Notes under the pieces: generated by a model
What the model saw: only the letters and a program-made list of their open reading frames with translations
What the model was told of the DNA's origin: nothing
Database searches by the model: none
Shown here: piece after piece, positions 34,325 through 44,414 of the stretch
How the letters are laid out: each line of letters opens with the position of its first letter
Numbering within the stretch: position 1 is the stretch's first letter
Assembly (NCBI GenBank): GCA_949361645.1
Contig: OX442416.1
Coordinates: 1,909,430 to 1,973,429 of the forward strand
From: Spongilla lacustris
Taxonomy: Eukaryota; Porifera; Demospongiae; Spongillida; Spongillidae
Direction of reading: 5' to 3'
DNA: 64,000 bases
Position numbers and translations under genes: made by a program

Positions 34325-37300
34325 ACAATAGATTTTTAAGTCTTAACAAAGTGTAAATCAGTCCCAGACTCAAGAGGTCCAATGCATTATCTGAGCCTTT
34401 AGATGTACTAAGACTGTTTTCATTTACCATGCTTGCATCTAGACCATTTTCAAATTCACCCCAGAAGCCCCCAAATATGGAATATTGTTTGGTTTACATG
34501 CACATGTACTGGTTGTGATGCTTCCACAAATGAAGACCACTTATGCGGAGATACATGTACATGTAGCTAGCCTTCCAAGCTTCAACTACATGTACCTATG
34601 AGTGCATTTGGACATTGGCTAAATTTGAATTACATACAATAACATCTACTGAAACCACAAACAATGCATGCTTTTTTAATTAAACCATAGTGGAAACATT
34701 GCATGGATTTATACACACAGGAATATACAAATTAATCTATTTGGACTGATCAATTAGTTTGTTGTGTATGTGTGTGTGGCAATATGTATACGCACACATC
34801 ATATGCATGCATGCATTTATGTGGGTTTGTGTGCAGTCTTAATGGAGCAGCCACACTGGGAGGACTCAAGGGGCAACACTGAAGACCCGGTTAGCAGTAG
34901 TGGATGGATGTTGCAAAACTACAGTATATCTCCCTGTTGTAGCAGGAGATTATCCTTGCAATTTTGTTAAAAATATGCATCACTTCAAACCTGTACGGCA
35001 TTGTCTACTTTGTATGAACCAAATGTGGTACCAGGCTTCCTTTACCAAGTAGTAAATAGGACTATGTAGTAGAGGAAGTCTTCAACCACATTTGCTTTCA
35101 TATATCTATACTGTGGGCAGGCTTATGCTACACACTTACATGCTGTTCTTGCAATGTGCATTGCCCCAGCAGCTTTGCATGTTAAAAACAGATAGCATAG
35201 AAAATACGATGGGATTACTTGCTTCCAGAATTTCATGTAGAGTCTCAAAAGCCAGAGCTACTTCCAAATTGGCACAAGTGCAGCACAAGAATCGAGATAT
35301 TACAATTGAATTCTGCCATTCAATAATGAAGTAGGTGGAGCTTGTGAGTTATGAAGCAAACTTTCCTGATCTATCATCATTTAAATTAATGAACTCACCC
35401 TATTTAGAATGAATGTCAAGGTTGCTAGGATTAATTAGTGTTAATACAGTGAGCCTCACAAAACTTTCATTTTTACACGTCAAGTAAACACAATGAATTT
35501 GATGGCAACCAAATCTAGATGACTAAGTCATTTAAAATCCTGACCTTATTTTATACATAGAAAGATGTTGGAGTACAGAATGATGATTCCCAGGAATGCT
35601 TTATCTGTGAGAACGTGCACCTCTTGCATCTCTGGCTGAAATCACTCCAATCGCCTTTTTCTGGTCTGAAATTCAACAACATACAGCTTACTTATGGGCT
35701 GAGCAGAGCTTTCTTTACTGCTTAAATGTGTAGTTACGTCAGTTTGTCCCAGCCATTCACCAAAGTGCTCAAAAAAATACTGAGATTAAAAATAATTATT
35801 ATCTTTATCACTGGTTGATTCTGTAGGGTCTGTAGCAGGCCCTGAGGAGGATGTAATCTCTGCAGGTGGGTAATTGATTCAACTTGCATGGGGTGAGCTT
35901 CAAAAGGTACATCAAGGATCTAGATGCAAGCATGGTAAATGAAAACAGTCTTAGTACATGTAAAAGCTCAGATAATGTATTGGACCTCTTTAGTGATCGA
36001 CAATGCTGAATTATGTGCAATACACTCAATTTGTGAAGGTTTCAACATCTACTCAAACCACAATGCCTGGTGCCCTTCTTAATATTGAATCTTCTCCTTG
36101 TATCTTGTTTATCGGTACTAATATGGGTGTTATGGAGTATAAACTGTTGCATCACTCGAGCTCGCTACATGTAATAGTGTATAGATGTATGCACAGCTGA
36201 TTTGGAAAATGCAACTATATTGTCTATTTATCATGTAAAATTGAACATTGCCTTTCCAGTTTTAATCTTTATTGGGAATACTTTGTATACAAACAACATT
36301 GATACCATGCAGTGATAAAAAAAAAACTTTATTACTAACTACAACATTCCATCTCTCCCCTTTCTAGCCCCTACTGCTGGCAGCTGCTGGACTTTGCGCA
36401 GATGTCTACGTCATCGGCTTCCACTACAGCAACCCACCACACCCGAAATTTCTCATGCTTTCATGGAGAAGGTTCTGGATTTATACCCACGTGATCAGTG
36501 GATCCTTGGAGGTGTTCACTTTGACAATAGCTTTTTTTTCAAGCAGTCCGCAATACTGGGCTTTATTTGGAGCACTTTGCGGCCTTCTGGGGCACGTGAG
36601 CAGCGCTTATACAATGCTGACGATGTTGTTTGGTCAGAAGACGTTCATGATCCCTATTTATACGATGTTCATATCATTGCATGCAGTCACGGCCACAAGA
36701 CTGATAATGGACCCTGGGTCATTCTATCGACTTACGTATGAATACATCGTTCTTCATGCTTATGCCTGGGTGCGTGTTTCTTATGCTATAATGAGGGTGC
36801 TTAAAAGCTTTGAGAGCTATGAATATTCTGTGGCAATACTGATCGCTAGCTTTATCAGCCTTCCCGCAGTGCTTGGAACAGCTAGCAATTTATTTTTACT
36901 TGGCATTCCTGTCATTTTCTCGTTCTTTGTAGAGCCACTTTTGAAAACCTATGGACTTGTAACATGGGACGACAGTCATATGGAAGCCATGCGAGATCGG
37001 ATCTCAGCAGATAGGCGAAAGGAGCTTGCAGCTGCACGTGCAGTGGCACTAAAAACTGGGTTTGGCACACAGAAGGGCGAGTCTGCAGACACAGATGAAG
37101 CCCGCGCACTCGCCGTTTTCAAGTACTACGACAAAGACTCTAATGGAGATCTCGAGATCTCAGAACTCGGTCCACTTATAGCAGATTTAGGCCTTGACCA
37201 AACAGTTGTCCTCGCAAATTTGGATGCATGGGACATTGACCATTCTGGCACGATTTCATTCGCTGAGTTTTATCGCCATATATGGCATTATAACAGCAAG

Positions 37301-37603
37301 GATGAACTAGCTATCAAGCGAGGGGAAGCAGCAATTTCGAAAGGAACAGCCATTCTAACGAAAGCAGAACGTGCTAAGATTATATTCGATGCGATCGATG
37401 CAGATGGAAGCGGGATGCTAGAACTCCAAGAACTGAAGTCTCTTTTGACAGTGTGGGGTGTTCCTCCTCGAGATGCAGAGCTTTCAATACAGCAGCATGA
37501 TGTCGATGGAGATGGCAAAATTGATCTACAAGAATTTACGACTACCTACGGTGATGTGTACGAATACGGGATCAATGTGCTGCTGAATGGACGTGTTAAG
37601 TAG
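33591..37603 (+). CDS. Multi-pass membrane protein with four EF-hands (3 exons)
   Basis: Joining 33591-33661, 33783-33915 and 36368-37603 gives one 479-residue frame. Splice sites are ca|GTAAGT ... tctctAG|c and ttgcag|GTACTT ... tttctAG|c, and phases 2 and 0 match. Residues 1-24 are short and basic. Hydrophobic segments lie near 25-55, 69-90, 106-126, 131-156, 161-181, 188-210 and 218-255 (six to eight passes). A charged linker (about 265-315) precedes four canonical EF-hand loops at about 323-334, 357-368, 412-423 and 446-457, each with D at position 1, G at 6 and E at 12. The likely role is a calcium-sensing membrane protein with the EF-hands on one side. I do not recognise the membrane domain, so transport or channel function is not claimed. 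Intron 2 is 2.45 kb. Confidence 0.85.
33783..33915 (+). CDS. EF-hand membrane gene, exon 2
   Basis: Preceded by a pyrimidine-rich acceptor (ccttctgtctctag) and followed by the donor cag|gtactt. Encodes the first long hydrophobic segment (LVTLAFTFFAYLLCSLLFIA) and ends MSWCCGQTYDLQ. Confidence 0.8.
33916..36367 (+). other. Intron 2 of the EF-hand gene
   Basis: Contains a (CA)n run at about 34288-34321 and no recognised transposon. Small frames such as 34764-34970 and 35092-35334 have no motif. Confidence 0.6.
36368..37603 (+). CDS. EF-hand membrane gene, exon 3 (terminal)
   Basis: Acceptor ctcccctttctag then PLLLAAAGLCADVYVIG. The 412-codon exon holds the remaining membrane segments and all four EF-hands, ending NVLLNGRVK and TAG. 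Base composition is clearly more GC-balanced than the flanks, as expected for real coding sequence. Confidence 0.9.
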   Translation, partial: PLLLAAAGLCADVYVIGFHYSNPPHPKFLMLSWRRFWIYTHVISGSLEVFTLTIAFFSSSPQYWALFGALCGLLGHVSSAYTMLTMLFGQKTFMIPIYTMFISLHAVTATRLIMDPGSFYRLTYEYIVLHAYAWVRVSYAIMRVLKSFESYEYSVAILIASFISLPAVLGTASNLFLLGIPVIFSFFVEPLLKTYGLVTWDDSHMEAMRDRISADRRKELAAARAVALKTGFGTQKGESADTDEARALAVFKYYDKDSNGDLEISELGPLIADLGLDQTVVLANLDAWDIDHSGTISFAEFYRHIWHYNSKDELAIKRGEAAISKGTAILTKAERAKIIFDAIDADGSGMLELQELKSLLTVWGVPPRDAELSIQQHDVDGDGKIDLQEFTTTYGDVYEYGINVLLNGRVK

Positions 37604-38811
37604 CAATACTAAGGAAAGTGTGAAATGTTAACATGCACTGTTGCGGATCTTTAGGCACTGCTGTGTGTAGATTATAATTGTACCTGTTTTTTTTGGCAAA
37701 TAGAAAAGAATTAAATGTTTTTTCTTAATGGCAGTATATGTAAATACAGTTCTTCCTAAGGCATGTGGCTGGGGCATTCATTACTTCACATTGTTTGTGC
37801 AAATTTATATATTGTGCTATATTTATTATTATTATCATTCAAAAGCATAGACATACAGGTCTATATTATTTTGTGCTGTGTCGTAAAAAATAATAATGTA
37901 AAAATAATAAAGAAAAAAATTAAGAGAAATGTAAAGAGCCTGCATTTCTCAAAGTCTTTTGGATGCTGTAGATTTGAAGCTTACCATATTGGAAGACTAG
38001 CTACCAGACTCTATGTCCACCACAATAAATCAAATCTATACTAAAGTGAATATGACCAACAGAGCAACTCATTTGTTGTAGGCAATGTATTTGACAATGC
38101 CGATGTTTCGTGTGTTTGTGTTTTGTGTTTTGTTAGTATGTTAGTGTAATATTATTTGTACTTATGATTTAAAGCAATGCAAGCTTGTATAATGTGATTA
38201 AAAATTAACTATGAAACTTGTGGCAACTTGTGCCAGAATGAGATTATTTTGCTTATTGTACCTTTACAATGGCTGTATTTTGCACATTTAATGGTTCAGA
38301 GTTGTATTTATTTGATGTGCTATTTATTGCAAAAGTTAAATTCTATTTTTCAAGAATTCATATTATAATAGACAAATAGCCATGCCAAAGAAAGTGCATG
38401 AAACACCCTAATAAACTATCTAGCATAAAATATTACTTGCCATGTGACACATACACATCCCTGAAGGTTCCTATAATGATAAGACTTAGCACAAGGAGAA
38501 CTTAAGATACCGGAGTTGTAATACAGATTCTGAAGATATGAAGAAAGTCAGCATACTGCTAGAATTGAAACAATTATAACCTGCTTTCAATTCTCACATA
38601 GATTTTATGAATCATGTACACAAGTTACTCAGGATGTCATAATCACTGCTGCATATTGAGACTTTGATTTAGTTGACAAAAAAATGTTCTCTACATGTAT
38701 GTACTTCAATATACAGTGGGACAAAACAATTGAAAAATCATCCAACATATAATATTACTTGGTCATAGTGTTCCATTGTATTCCACAAACAGCTGCCCAT
38801 CATGTCATTGT
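37604..38811 (+). other. 3' flank of EF-hand gene with AATAAA signal
   Basis: AT-rich downstream DNA. An AATAAA hexamer lies at 37906-37911, about 300 bp after the stop, and another aataaa near 38022. No gene is seen in the remainder. Confidence 0.5.
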
Positions 38812-38839
38812 GGGGGGGGGGGGGGGGGGGGAGGGGGGA
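38812..38839. repeat. Poly-G tract
   Basis: About 20 G followed by gagggggg. Similar to other G tracts in the window. Confidence 0.9.
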
Positions 38840-39094
38840 GACAACAGTAAGCCCAAGTTACCATCAGGTTAGACTGCTTGTAAAGCATCTCAACCTACAG
38901 CCATATTTGAACACAAACTGGATCTGGCACATTGCTGATGAGTTTACTGAGTATTGCAACTAAACAGGATGAACACAACTGGAACTTGCATCAACCTTCC
39001 AGTAGTGATGGTAACACCTCAGACATCCCAACAGAAGTGAGTCAGTGTGCCTTGTATTTGAGACTTTGCATGTAGAAGGCATACTGACAGGTTC

Positions 39095-39715
39095 GAAAGC
39101 ATTTGGAGCTTAAACATCAATGGCAAAAGGAGCTATATAATAAATCATTTGACGGCGATCGATTCAAAGTAGGGGATATGGAATACCCAAAGCTTCATTA
39201 CTTCTGGCAGGGACGTTACAGGATACACAAAGTGGTTATTGATGTTTTGTATAATATCTCCCTGCAGGGTTATTATCATAATCATCAAGGTGGTTCACTT
39301 TGACCGGCTAAAACTGTGTGAACCTAAATGCACACACAGCAGGAACCAGCTGACACCAGCCTGAAGCTACTGAATGGTCCTGACATCCCTGCTGACCCAA
39401 CCCTTGCTGACCCAACCCTTGCTGACCCAACCCTTGCTGACCCAACCCTTGCTGACCCAACCCTTGCTGACCCAACCCTTGCTGACCCAACCCTTGCTGA
39501 CCCAACCCTTGCTGACCCAACCCTTGCTGACCCAACCCTTGCTGACCCAACCCTTGCTGACCCAACCCTTGCTGACCCAACCCTTGATGCCACTAATAAG
39601 GGCCCCACCTTACCCTCAGATGATGATGGCCCTGAATTACTTATATTAACTGCTGTGCCTGAAGTCATTGACAAAACAGATGCTCCTCAAGATCCACAAA
39701 TTGCATGAAAAATGG
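39095..39715 (+). pseudogene. Gypsy Pol C-terminal fragment with pentapeptide minisatellite
   Basis: The frame YNKSFDGDRFKVGDMEY, KLHYFWQGRYRIHKVV and, one phase away, VVHFDRLKLC is the integrase C-terminal tail of Ty3/Gypsy elements (region after the DDE core, normally ...F..GD.VW...GP..I......Y.V......VH.DRLK). It is followed by a 15-bp tandem repeat coding ADPTL about thirteen times and then LPSDDDGPELL and a stop. Gag, RT and the integrase core are absent. One frameshift near 39298 separates the halves. Confidence 0.65.
39391..39588 (+). repeat. 15-bp minisatellite coding (ADPTL)n
   Basis: About thirteen perfect or near-perfect copies of gctgacccaaccctt. The unit is a multiple of three, so all six frames stay open across it. 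In the frame continuous with flanking sequence the plus strand reads Ala-Asp-Pro-Thr-Leu. Confidence 0.95.
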
Positions 39716-39856
39716 TGCAGGGAGATGAGGTTCTGACTGGAGTGTAAGAGCTCCTTTGACCTGTAGAACAACTCAACCTCATACAAGACCTCAAAGACTA
39801 GGACAGAATATTTATGACACCTAGGGGCCTGCCTTTTCTGGGAGGGGGCCCGGTAG

Positions 39857-40042
39857 TGTAATTTGTGCACGTGTGTAGTGTCTTACTCTTATAAATAGAA
39901 GTGCATTCCCTGTACAATGTATATTATTAGCTGGGCTTGCTGCACATGTAGGGAAAAAAGTCATTGTTGTGTAATGAAACATCCATTTCTCTTCTTGCTT
40001 CATTTCTGGACACTGCCAGTTATAAAACATTTGGTTCTAACA
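39857..40042 (+). repeat. Possible LTR of the 39-kb Gypsy relic
   Basis: Starts tgtaatttgtgcac directly after the purine-rich ggagggggcccggtag. It has a TATA-like tataaata near 39891 and could end at ggttctaaca. No second LTR is present for comparison, so the 3' boundary is a guess. Confidence 0.35.
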
Positions 40043-40844
40043 GGTACATGGATGCACTATAGCATACGATAACAACGCTATCAAAAGACCAAGTAAAAGA
40101 ATGGAGGCATGCACATCAATTTTAATTTTACTTGATCCGTGTGGGAAAACTTATGTAATGGCTTTTTGCCTTTGTGGTATGGCTTGCAGTGGAGACCTTG
40201 AAACATATATTAATTCGGAACAATAGATCATCACTGTGGGATGTCAGCACTTTTTCTAAGCTGCTACTGAATGGATCTCAATTAGAATATAAGTCTCCAA
40301 TCTTCCCAGCCTTGAATTCTAATCTCTTCTCGAGGCATTATGGGTGCGCACTTGGTTTGGAGAAGTGATGAGATTTCTGAGAAGTACAGTAGCTTGCATG
40401 GAACAGCTTTTAGTGTGATGCCATGCAGTGCCCGGCTTGTGTAGCATGTGCTCTGAATAACTCAGCAAACTCACTATAGTCAAAGGTTTAACATTTTGCC
40501 TGCTTTACTGAAGGAATGAAAAAGATGGAAAATCATATGAAATTAGATTTCTTTGTGTAATCTGATAATAGAGAAATGTTTCAAAATACTGGCAACCATC
40601 ACGCCTGCTACAATGCTTGATCGTAAAATGGTTTTACAGTGGGGGCCTCAGAGATAGGACTGCTCATTGATGCACCTTTATTTCATCTACATGCATCGTC
40701 GCATGCTAAAATATCAGGTACAGCTTATAAAAAAATTGGGATTGGTACAAAGATGGAAACATTAATAAAATGGAAGGTCTTTTATTGCGATCCAATAGTG
40801 GGTCGGTCCAAAGTAAACACTATTTGGAAGTTGGAGTTATATAG

Positions 40845-41030
40845 GATTTGAAGGCATAAAAGCAGGAAAACAAGGTTAAAATGATAAGGAAAATACAAAA
40901 TAGTCCTATACTTAGCACATGAACAATGTAAAGTCCTACTATTGTGCTAAATAAAGTAGTATTTTATTTTATTTAACCCCTATTACCTTCAAATCCTATA
41001 CAACATCATAGATATTTACTTGCTTCATTG
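40845..41030. repeat. Degraded hairpin element, copy 4
   Basis: Shares tataggatttgaaggca, aatagtcctata and complementary tatt...ccttcaaatcctata with the hairpins at 9335, 12344 and 60075, but the stem is shortened and imperfect. Its right side keeps a terminal tttacttgcttcattgcttta that the other copies lack on that side. Confidence 0.7.
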
Positions 41031-41589
41031 CTTTATATTCATAACTGCATGCTTGCTGCATTCATCTTATATGCAGGATACTTTAGTAAATACAATCTAA
41101 AGATGCGGCAGACATTTAGCCATTATTAATCTTAGGTACCCCAATATGCCACAGTAACAGAGAAAGTACACCCACTTCTATGCTACAAAATTGCAATATG
41201 AACGACATTGCTGCTGTAACATGTTTGGAACTGGAGACAAAAGAAGTCATATCTGTGCATGCACTTAATTAATCAAAGGGAGGGGGGGGGGACCAACCAT
41301 GACACAAATGGTTCTAATTTGAACTGGTTTTCCTCAGTCCTCCATGACATTCTTTACTTTCGTAAAATTGTATGTGCTGGACAGGCAAGGACTAATAGCC
41401 CGGTGTGCAGGTTGCAATTATAATACTGTAGTGGCGCAACTGATCAACTATGCAAAGTGGGTGTACAGAAAATCGGTTCTCTTCATGCTATAACCCCAAT
41501 GTCATGTTCAAATACATGCACAGATTTAGAGGAGCACTTTTGTAGAATGGCATTATATTTATTTAGGTGAAAAAGTTTTACCTGGTTTT

Positions 41590-43785
41590 ACATTCCTACC
41601 AGAATCTGACCCTCCACACATGCACTCCCTGACGCCTCTCTCATTACCAATCATAATGTTGTCCTCGACGACAGATCTCCAGGCACACCCTGTTACTTCA
41701 TTAACGCAATCAAGCTTGAGGGAGGTATCAGACAATATGCTTGCTCGCTCTCCTGACAAACAGCAGCTGTCATCACAGCCAGTTTTAAGGCAGCTGCAAG
41801 CGTCCTCAGAGCCAACGGCTGAGGTATTGCCTTCAGAGCATTCATCGTCACTTCTGAGCTTCTCAGCATCATCCTACACCTAAAGTTCAACTACCCAGTC
41901 TTCCTCAAGGCCTTGTTCTTTTCCCCCGATTATCAGTATGTCATCACAGCCTCCGAATGAACTTTTCCAACCTTCCTGCACATCAGTACTCCTGATGCCC
42001 TTGTCCCAGTTTCAACCACCATTGTCACCCTCCCTGGAGTGGGAGTCCAAATCGGCCACTTGTTGCAAGTGCCACTCCTCTGGTGCCCATTGCACATCTT
42101 GCAAGTGCTGTCGGGAAGGGCGCCCTTGTGTAAACTGCTACCCGGGGAAAAGAAGAAAATGCACAAACATCCCACCTCCATCATCACCGCAACCTGAGGC
42201 TTCCCTTCATTCCTAAAGTTCACCTTCAGTGGCAACCCCTGAGACAGTCACAATGATTCTTTGTGCTTCGCGCGGCAATACTTCATACCTAGGAGCCCAC
42301 ACACCAATTCAAATTTCACACCCAGCCAAGAAGAAACGTATTGTCCCCGTTCTCTTTGCTCCTTCCATGTGGCACTCCCACATGTCTCTCCATGCTAGTG
42401 GACTATTTCCTGGGGCATTGCCCATTACATGGTTACAGGATCAGGATCTTTTTATCTGCTCACTCTGTCACCAACTGGTGTCAAAACACCAGATCAAGAT
42501 CACACCCTAAACGTTGCAGGGGAATGGTAAATATTCCTGTCACACATCCAGCAGCCTCCCCACAAGGTTCCCCTCTCAGATTTTCCTTTCAGAGTCTACC
42601 ATCCTTTGTGAGCTACATCATCCCACTTTGCGCTTTATTCCTTCCAGGGCTAGGCCATAGGCCAGCCTTTGCTTGTGTTCTATCAGCCTCCCTGAGATCT
42701 GTTCTGAGTGATAACTCTGTAGAGGCCTGGCTAAAGTTGTTTATGTTGCCGAAGTGCATTCTTCCATCTACAAAGTGCAGAGGGAGAAACCTTAAGCCCA
42801 CCTCCATCAAGGCCTTAAGAAAACTTTGGTCTGACAATGAGTTTGGACTCCTGTGGAGCCTAGCGAAAGAAAACACCTCCCACTTCTGCAGTAGATAGGC
42901 CTCTGCTGAAGAACTACACAGGTTGATAGAATCAGCTATCTAATTAGCTAAGGCAGGTTGGTTCGGAAAAGCTTGTGGCATTCTTTCAGGCATAGCTCCA
43001 AACAACGACAATACCTGGAAGCTTTTGCTTTCCAAGCATCCAAGTTGCCCACCCCCACATAGTTCCTAGGTTCCAACTGCTCTGATATCCACTGGTCCTG
43101 ATTACAAAATCCTAGGAGTCCTGCAGTCATTTCCAAAGTGATCAGCTGCAGGTCCTTAGGCCTCAGAATCCAGCACCTTCTAGATGCAGCAGGCATTCCT
43201 TTACCTCTATCCATATGTTCCTCACTCAGGGTCTTAGTCAATCTCCTGTCATCTGGCAAGGCACCCTCTTCTGTCTCTAAGTTTATGGCCAGTGGCAGTT
43301 TGGCTGCCCTGAATAAATCCAAACCTGGCCGTCTCCCTGACATCAGACCTATTCCCGTTGGGGAAGCTTTGAGGAGGTTAACTGGTAAGTGCTTGTGTTT
43401 AAAAGGCCTCAGAATTTTTTCAGCCCCTTCAGTTTGAAGTAGCTTGTGCTTCAGGATCTGAGAAGGTAGTACATGGTTTGCATGGATATGCACTGGGAGG
43501 ATGATGATTTCACAGTAGTTAAGGTGGACATGCACAATACGTTTAATTTGGTCTCCAGACAGGTCATACTAGATGAATGCACTCACCATTTCCCTGAGCT
43601 TTACCCTGGGCCACATGGTGCTATGCTGCTCATCCCTTGCTGTGGCACCCCATGGGTCACATCTCTTTGGAAGCAGGTGTCCAACAAGGGGACCCCCTGG
43701 GCCCCCTGCTCTTTGCACTTGTTCTGCAGAAGATCGTAAATGCCATTGATGCTAATGATGACTGTGTCTACATCCTCGATGTTAT
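41590..43785 (+). pseudogene. Non-LTR retrotransposon, 5' and RT portion
   Basis: A plus-strand copy of the family at 23955/29735. A Ser/Pro/Gln-rich N-terminal region is open from 41620 to 42510 except for two TAA codons (41881, 42214). It carries a Cys-rich finger CCKCHSSGAHCTSCKCC followed by CVNCYPGKRRKC, then LFPGALPITWLQDQDLFIC. After a frameshift come RSVLSDNSVEAWLKLF and GRNLKPTSIKAL. RT motifs follow: GRLPDIRPIPVGEALRRL, TVVKVDMHNTFNLVSR and, after another shift, GVQQGDPLGPLLFALVLQ. The copy ends at about 43785, before the YxDD box, in microsatellite DNA. Dead copy. Confidence 0.8.
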
Positions 43786-43805
43786 TACTACTGTACATCT
43801 ACATG

Positions 43806-44045
43806 TGCAATGTGTGCGTGTGTGTTGTGTATGTGTGTGTTTTGTATGTGTGTGTGTGTGTGTGTGTTTGTGTATGTGTTTGGGTGTGTGTGTGTGTTTA
43901 ATTTGTGTGTGTTTGTTACATCTCTGTACATCTCTGTACTTCTCTGTACATATCTGCACATCTCTGTACATCTCTGTACATCTCTGTACATATCTGTACA
44001 TCTCTGTACATCTCTGCATATCTTTATACATCTCTGTACATCATA
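43806..44045. repeat. (GT)n followed by 10-bp minisatellite
   Basis: Interrupted (GT)n to about 43915 and then about a dozen units of catctctgta with variants. Frames on both strands are read-through. Confidence 0.9.
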
Positions 44046-44058
44046 TGTCTGGCTGTAG

Positions 44059-44262
44059 GAACTGAAGGCTAAAGATGACCAGCTGACAGTTGCTTCGGAA
44101 GAGAAGAGTTCACTGCTGCGGCTACTTGATGCCAACAAGAAGGAGCTAGAACAGAAGGACAGGGAGAACATCATGTCGGAGAGGGAGAAGTATGAACTTT
44201 CAGCAAGGTGTGCAGTGCTGGAGGGGCAGATCTCTGATTTGAAGAAGGCAAGATATTCCCAA
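44059..44262 (+). CDS. Orphan coiled-coil exon
   Basis: After an acceptor-like tctggctgtag the frame reads ELKAKDDQLTVASEEKSS, then LLDANKKELEQKDRE, and ISDLKKARYSQ: 63-68 codons of charged heptad-like sequence with leucines at regular spacing, typical of a coiled coil. Possible donors are a GC donor after aagaag (44247) or aa|gtgtat (44262); both leave phase 0. A candidate terminal exon at 45851-45895 would read DAISGLYKEKMEKLF and stop in phase 0. No upstream exon was found. It could be an internal exon of a host gene disrupted by the retrotransposon, or a captured exon. Confidence 0.45.
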
Positions 44263-44321
44263 GTGTATGTTATCATTAAATGTAACAATACCAGTACAGC
44301 AGATAACACGCACACGTGTGT

Positions 44322-44325
44322 ATGT

Positions 44326-44411
<86 letters not shown>
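44322..44411. repeat. (GT)n microsatellite
   Basis: Uninterrupted GT for about 80 bp following the coiled-coil exon. Confidence 0.95.

Positions 44412-44414
<3 letters not shown>

Noticed and set aside
39391..39588. Possible CRISPR-like array
   Set aside because: The 15-bp units are directly tandem without spacers, and the context is eukaryotic; it is a minisatellite.
42948..43535. 195-codon reverse ORF
   Set aside because: It is antisense to the RT region of the plus-strand non-LTR copy, whose sense frames carry recognisable RT motifs.
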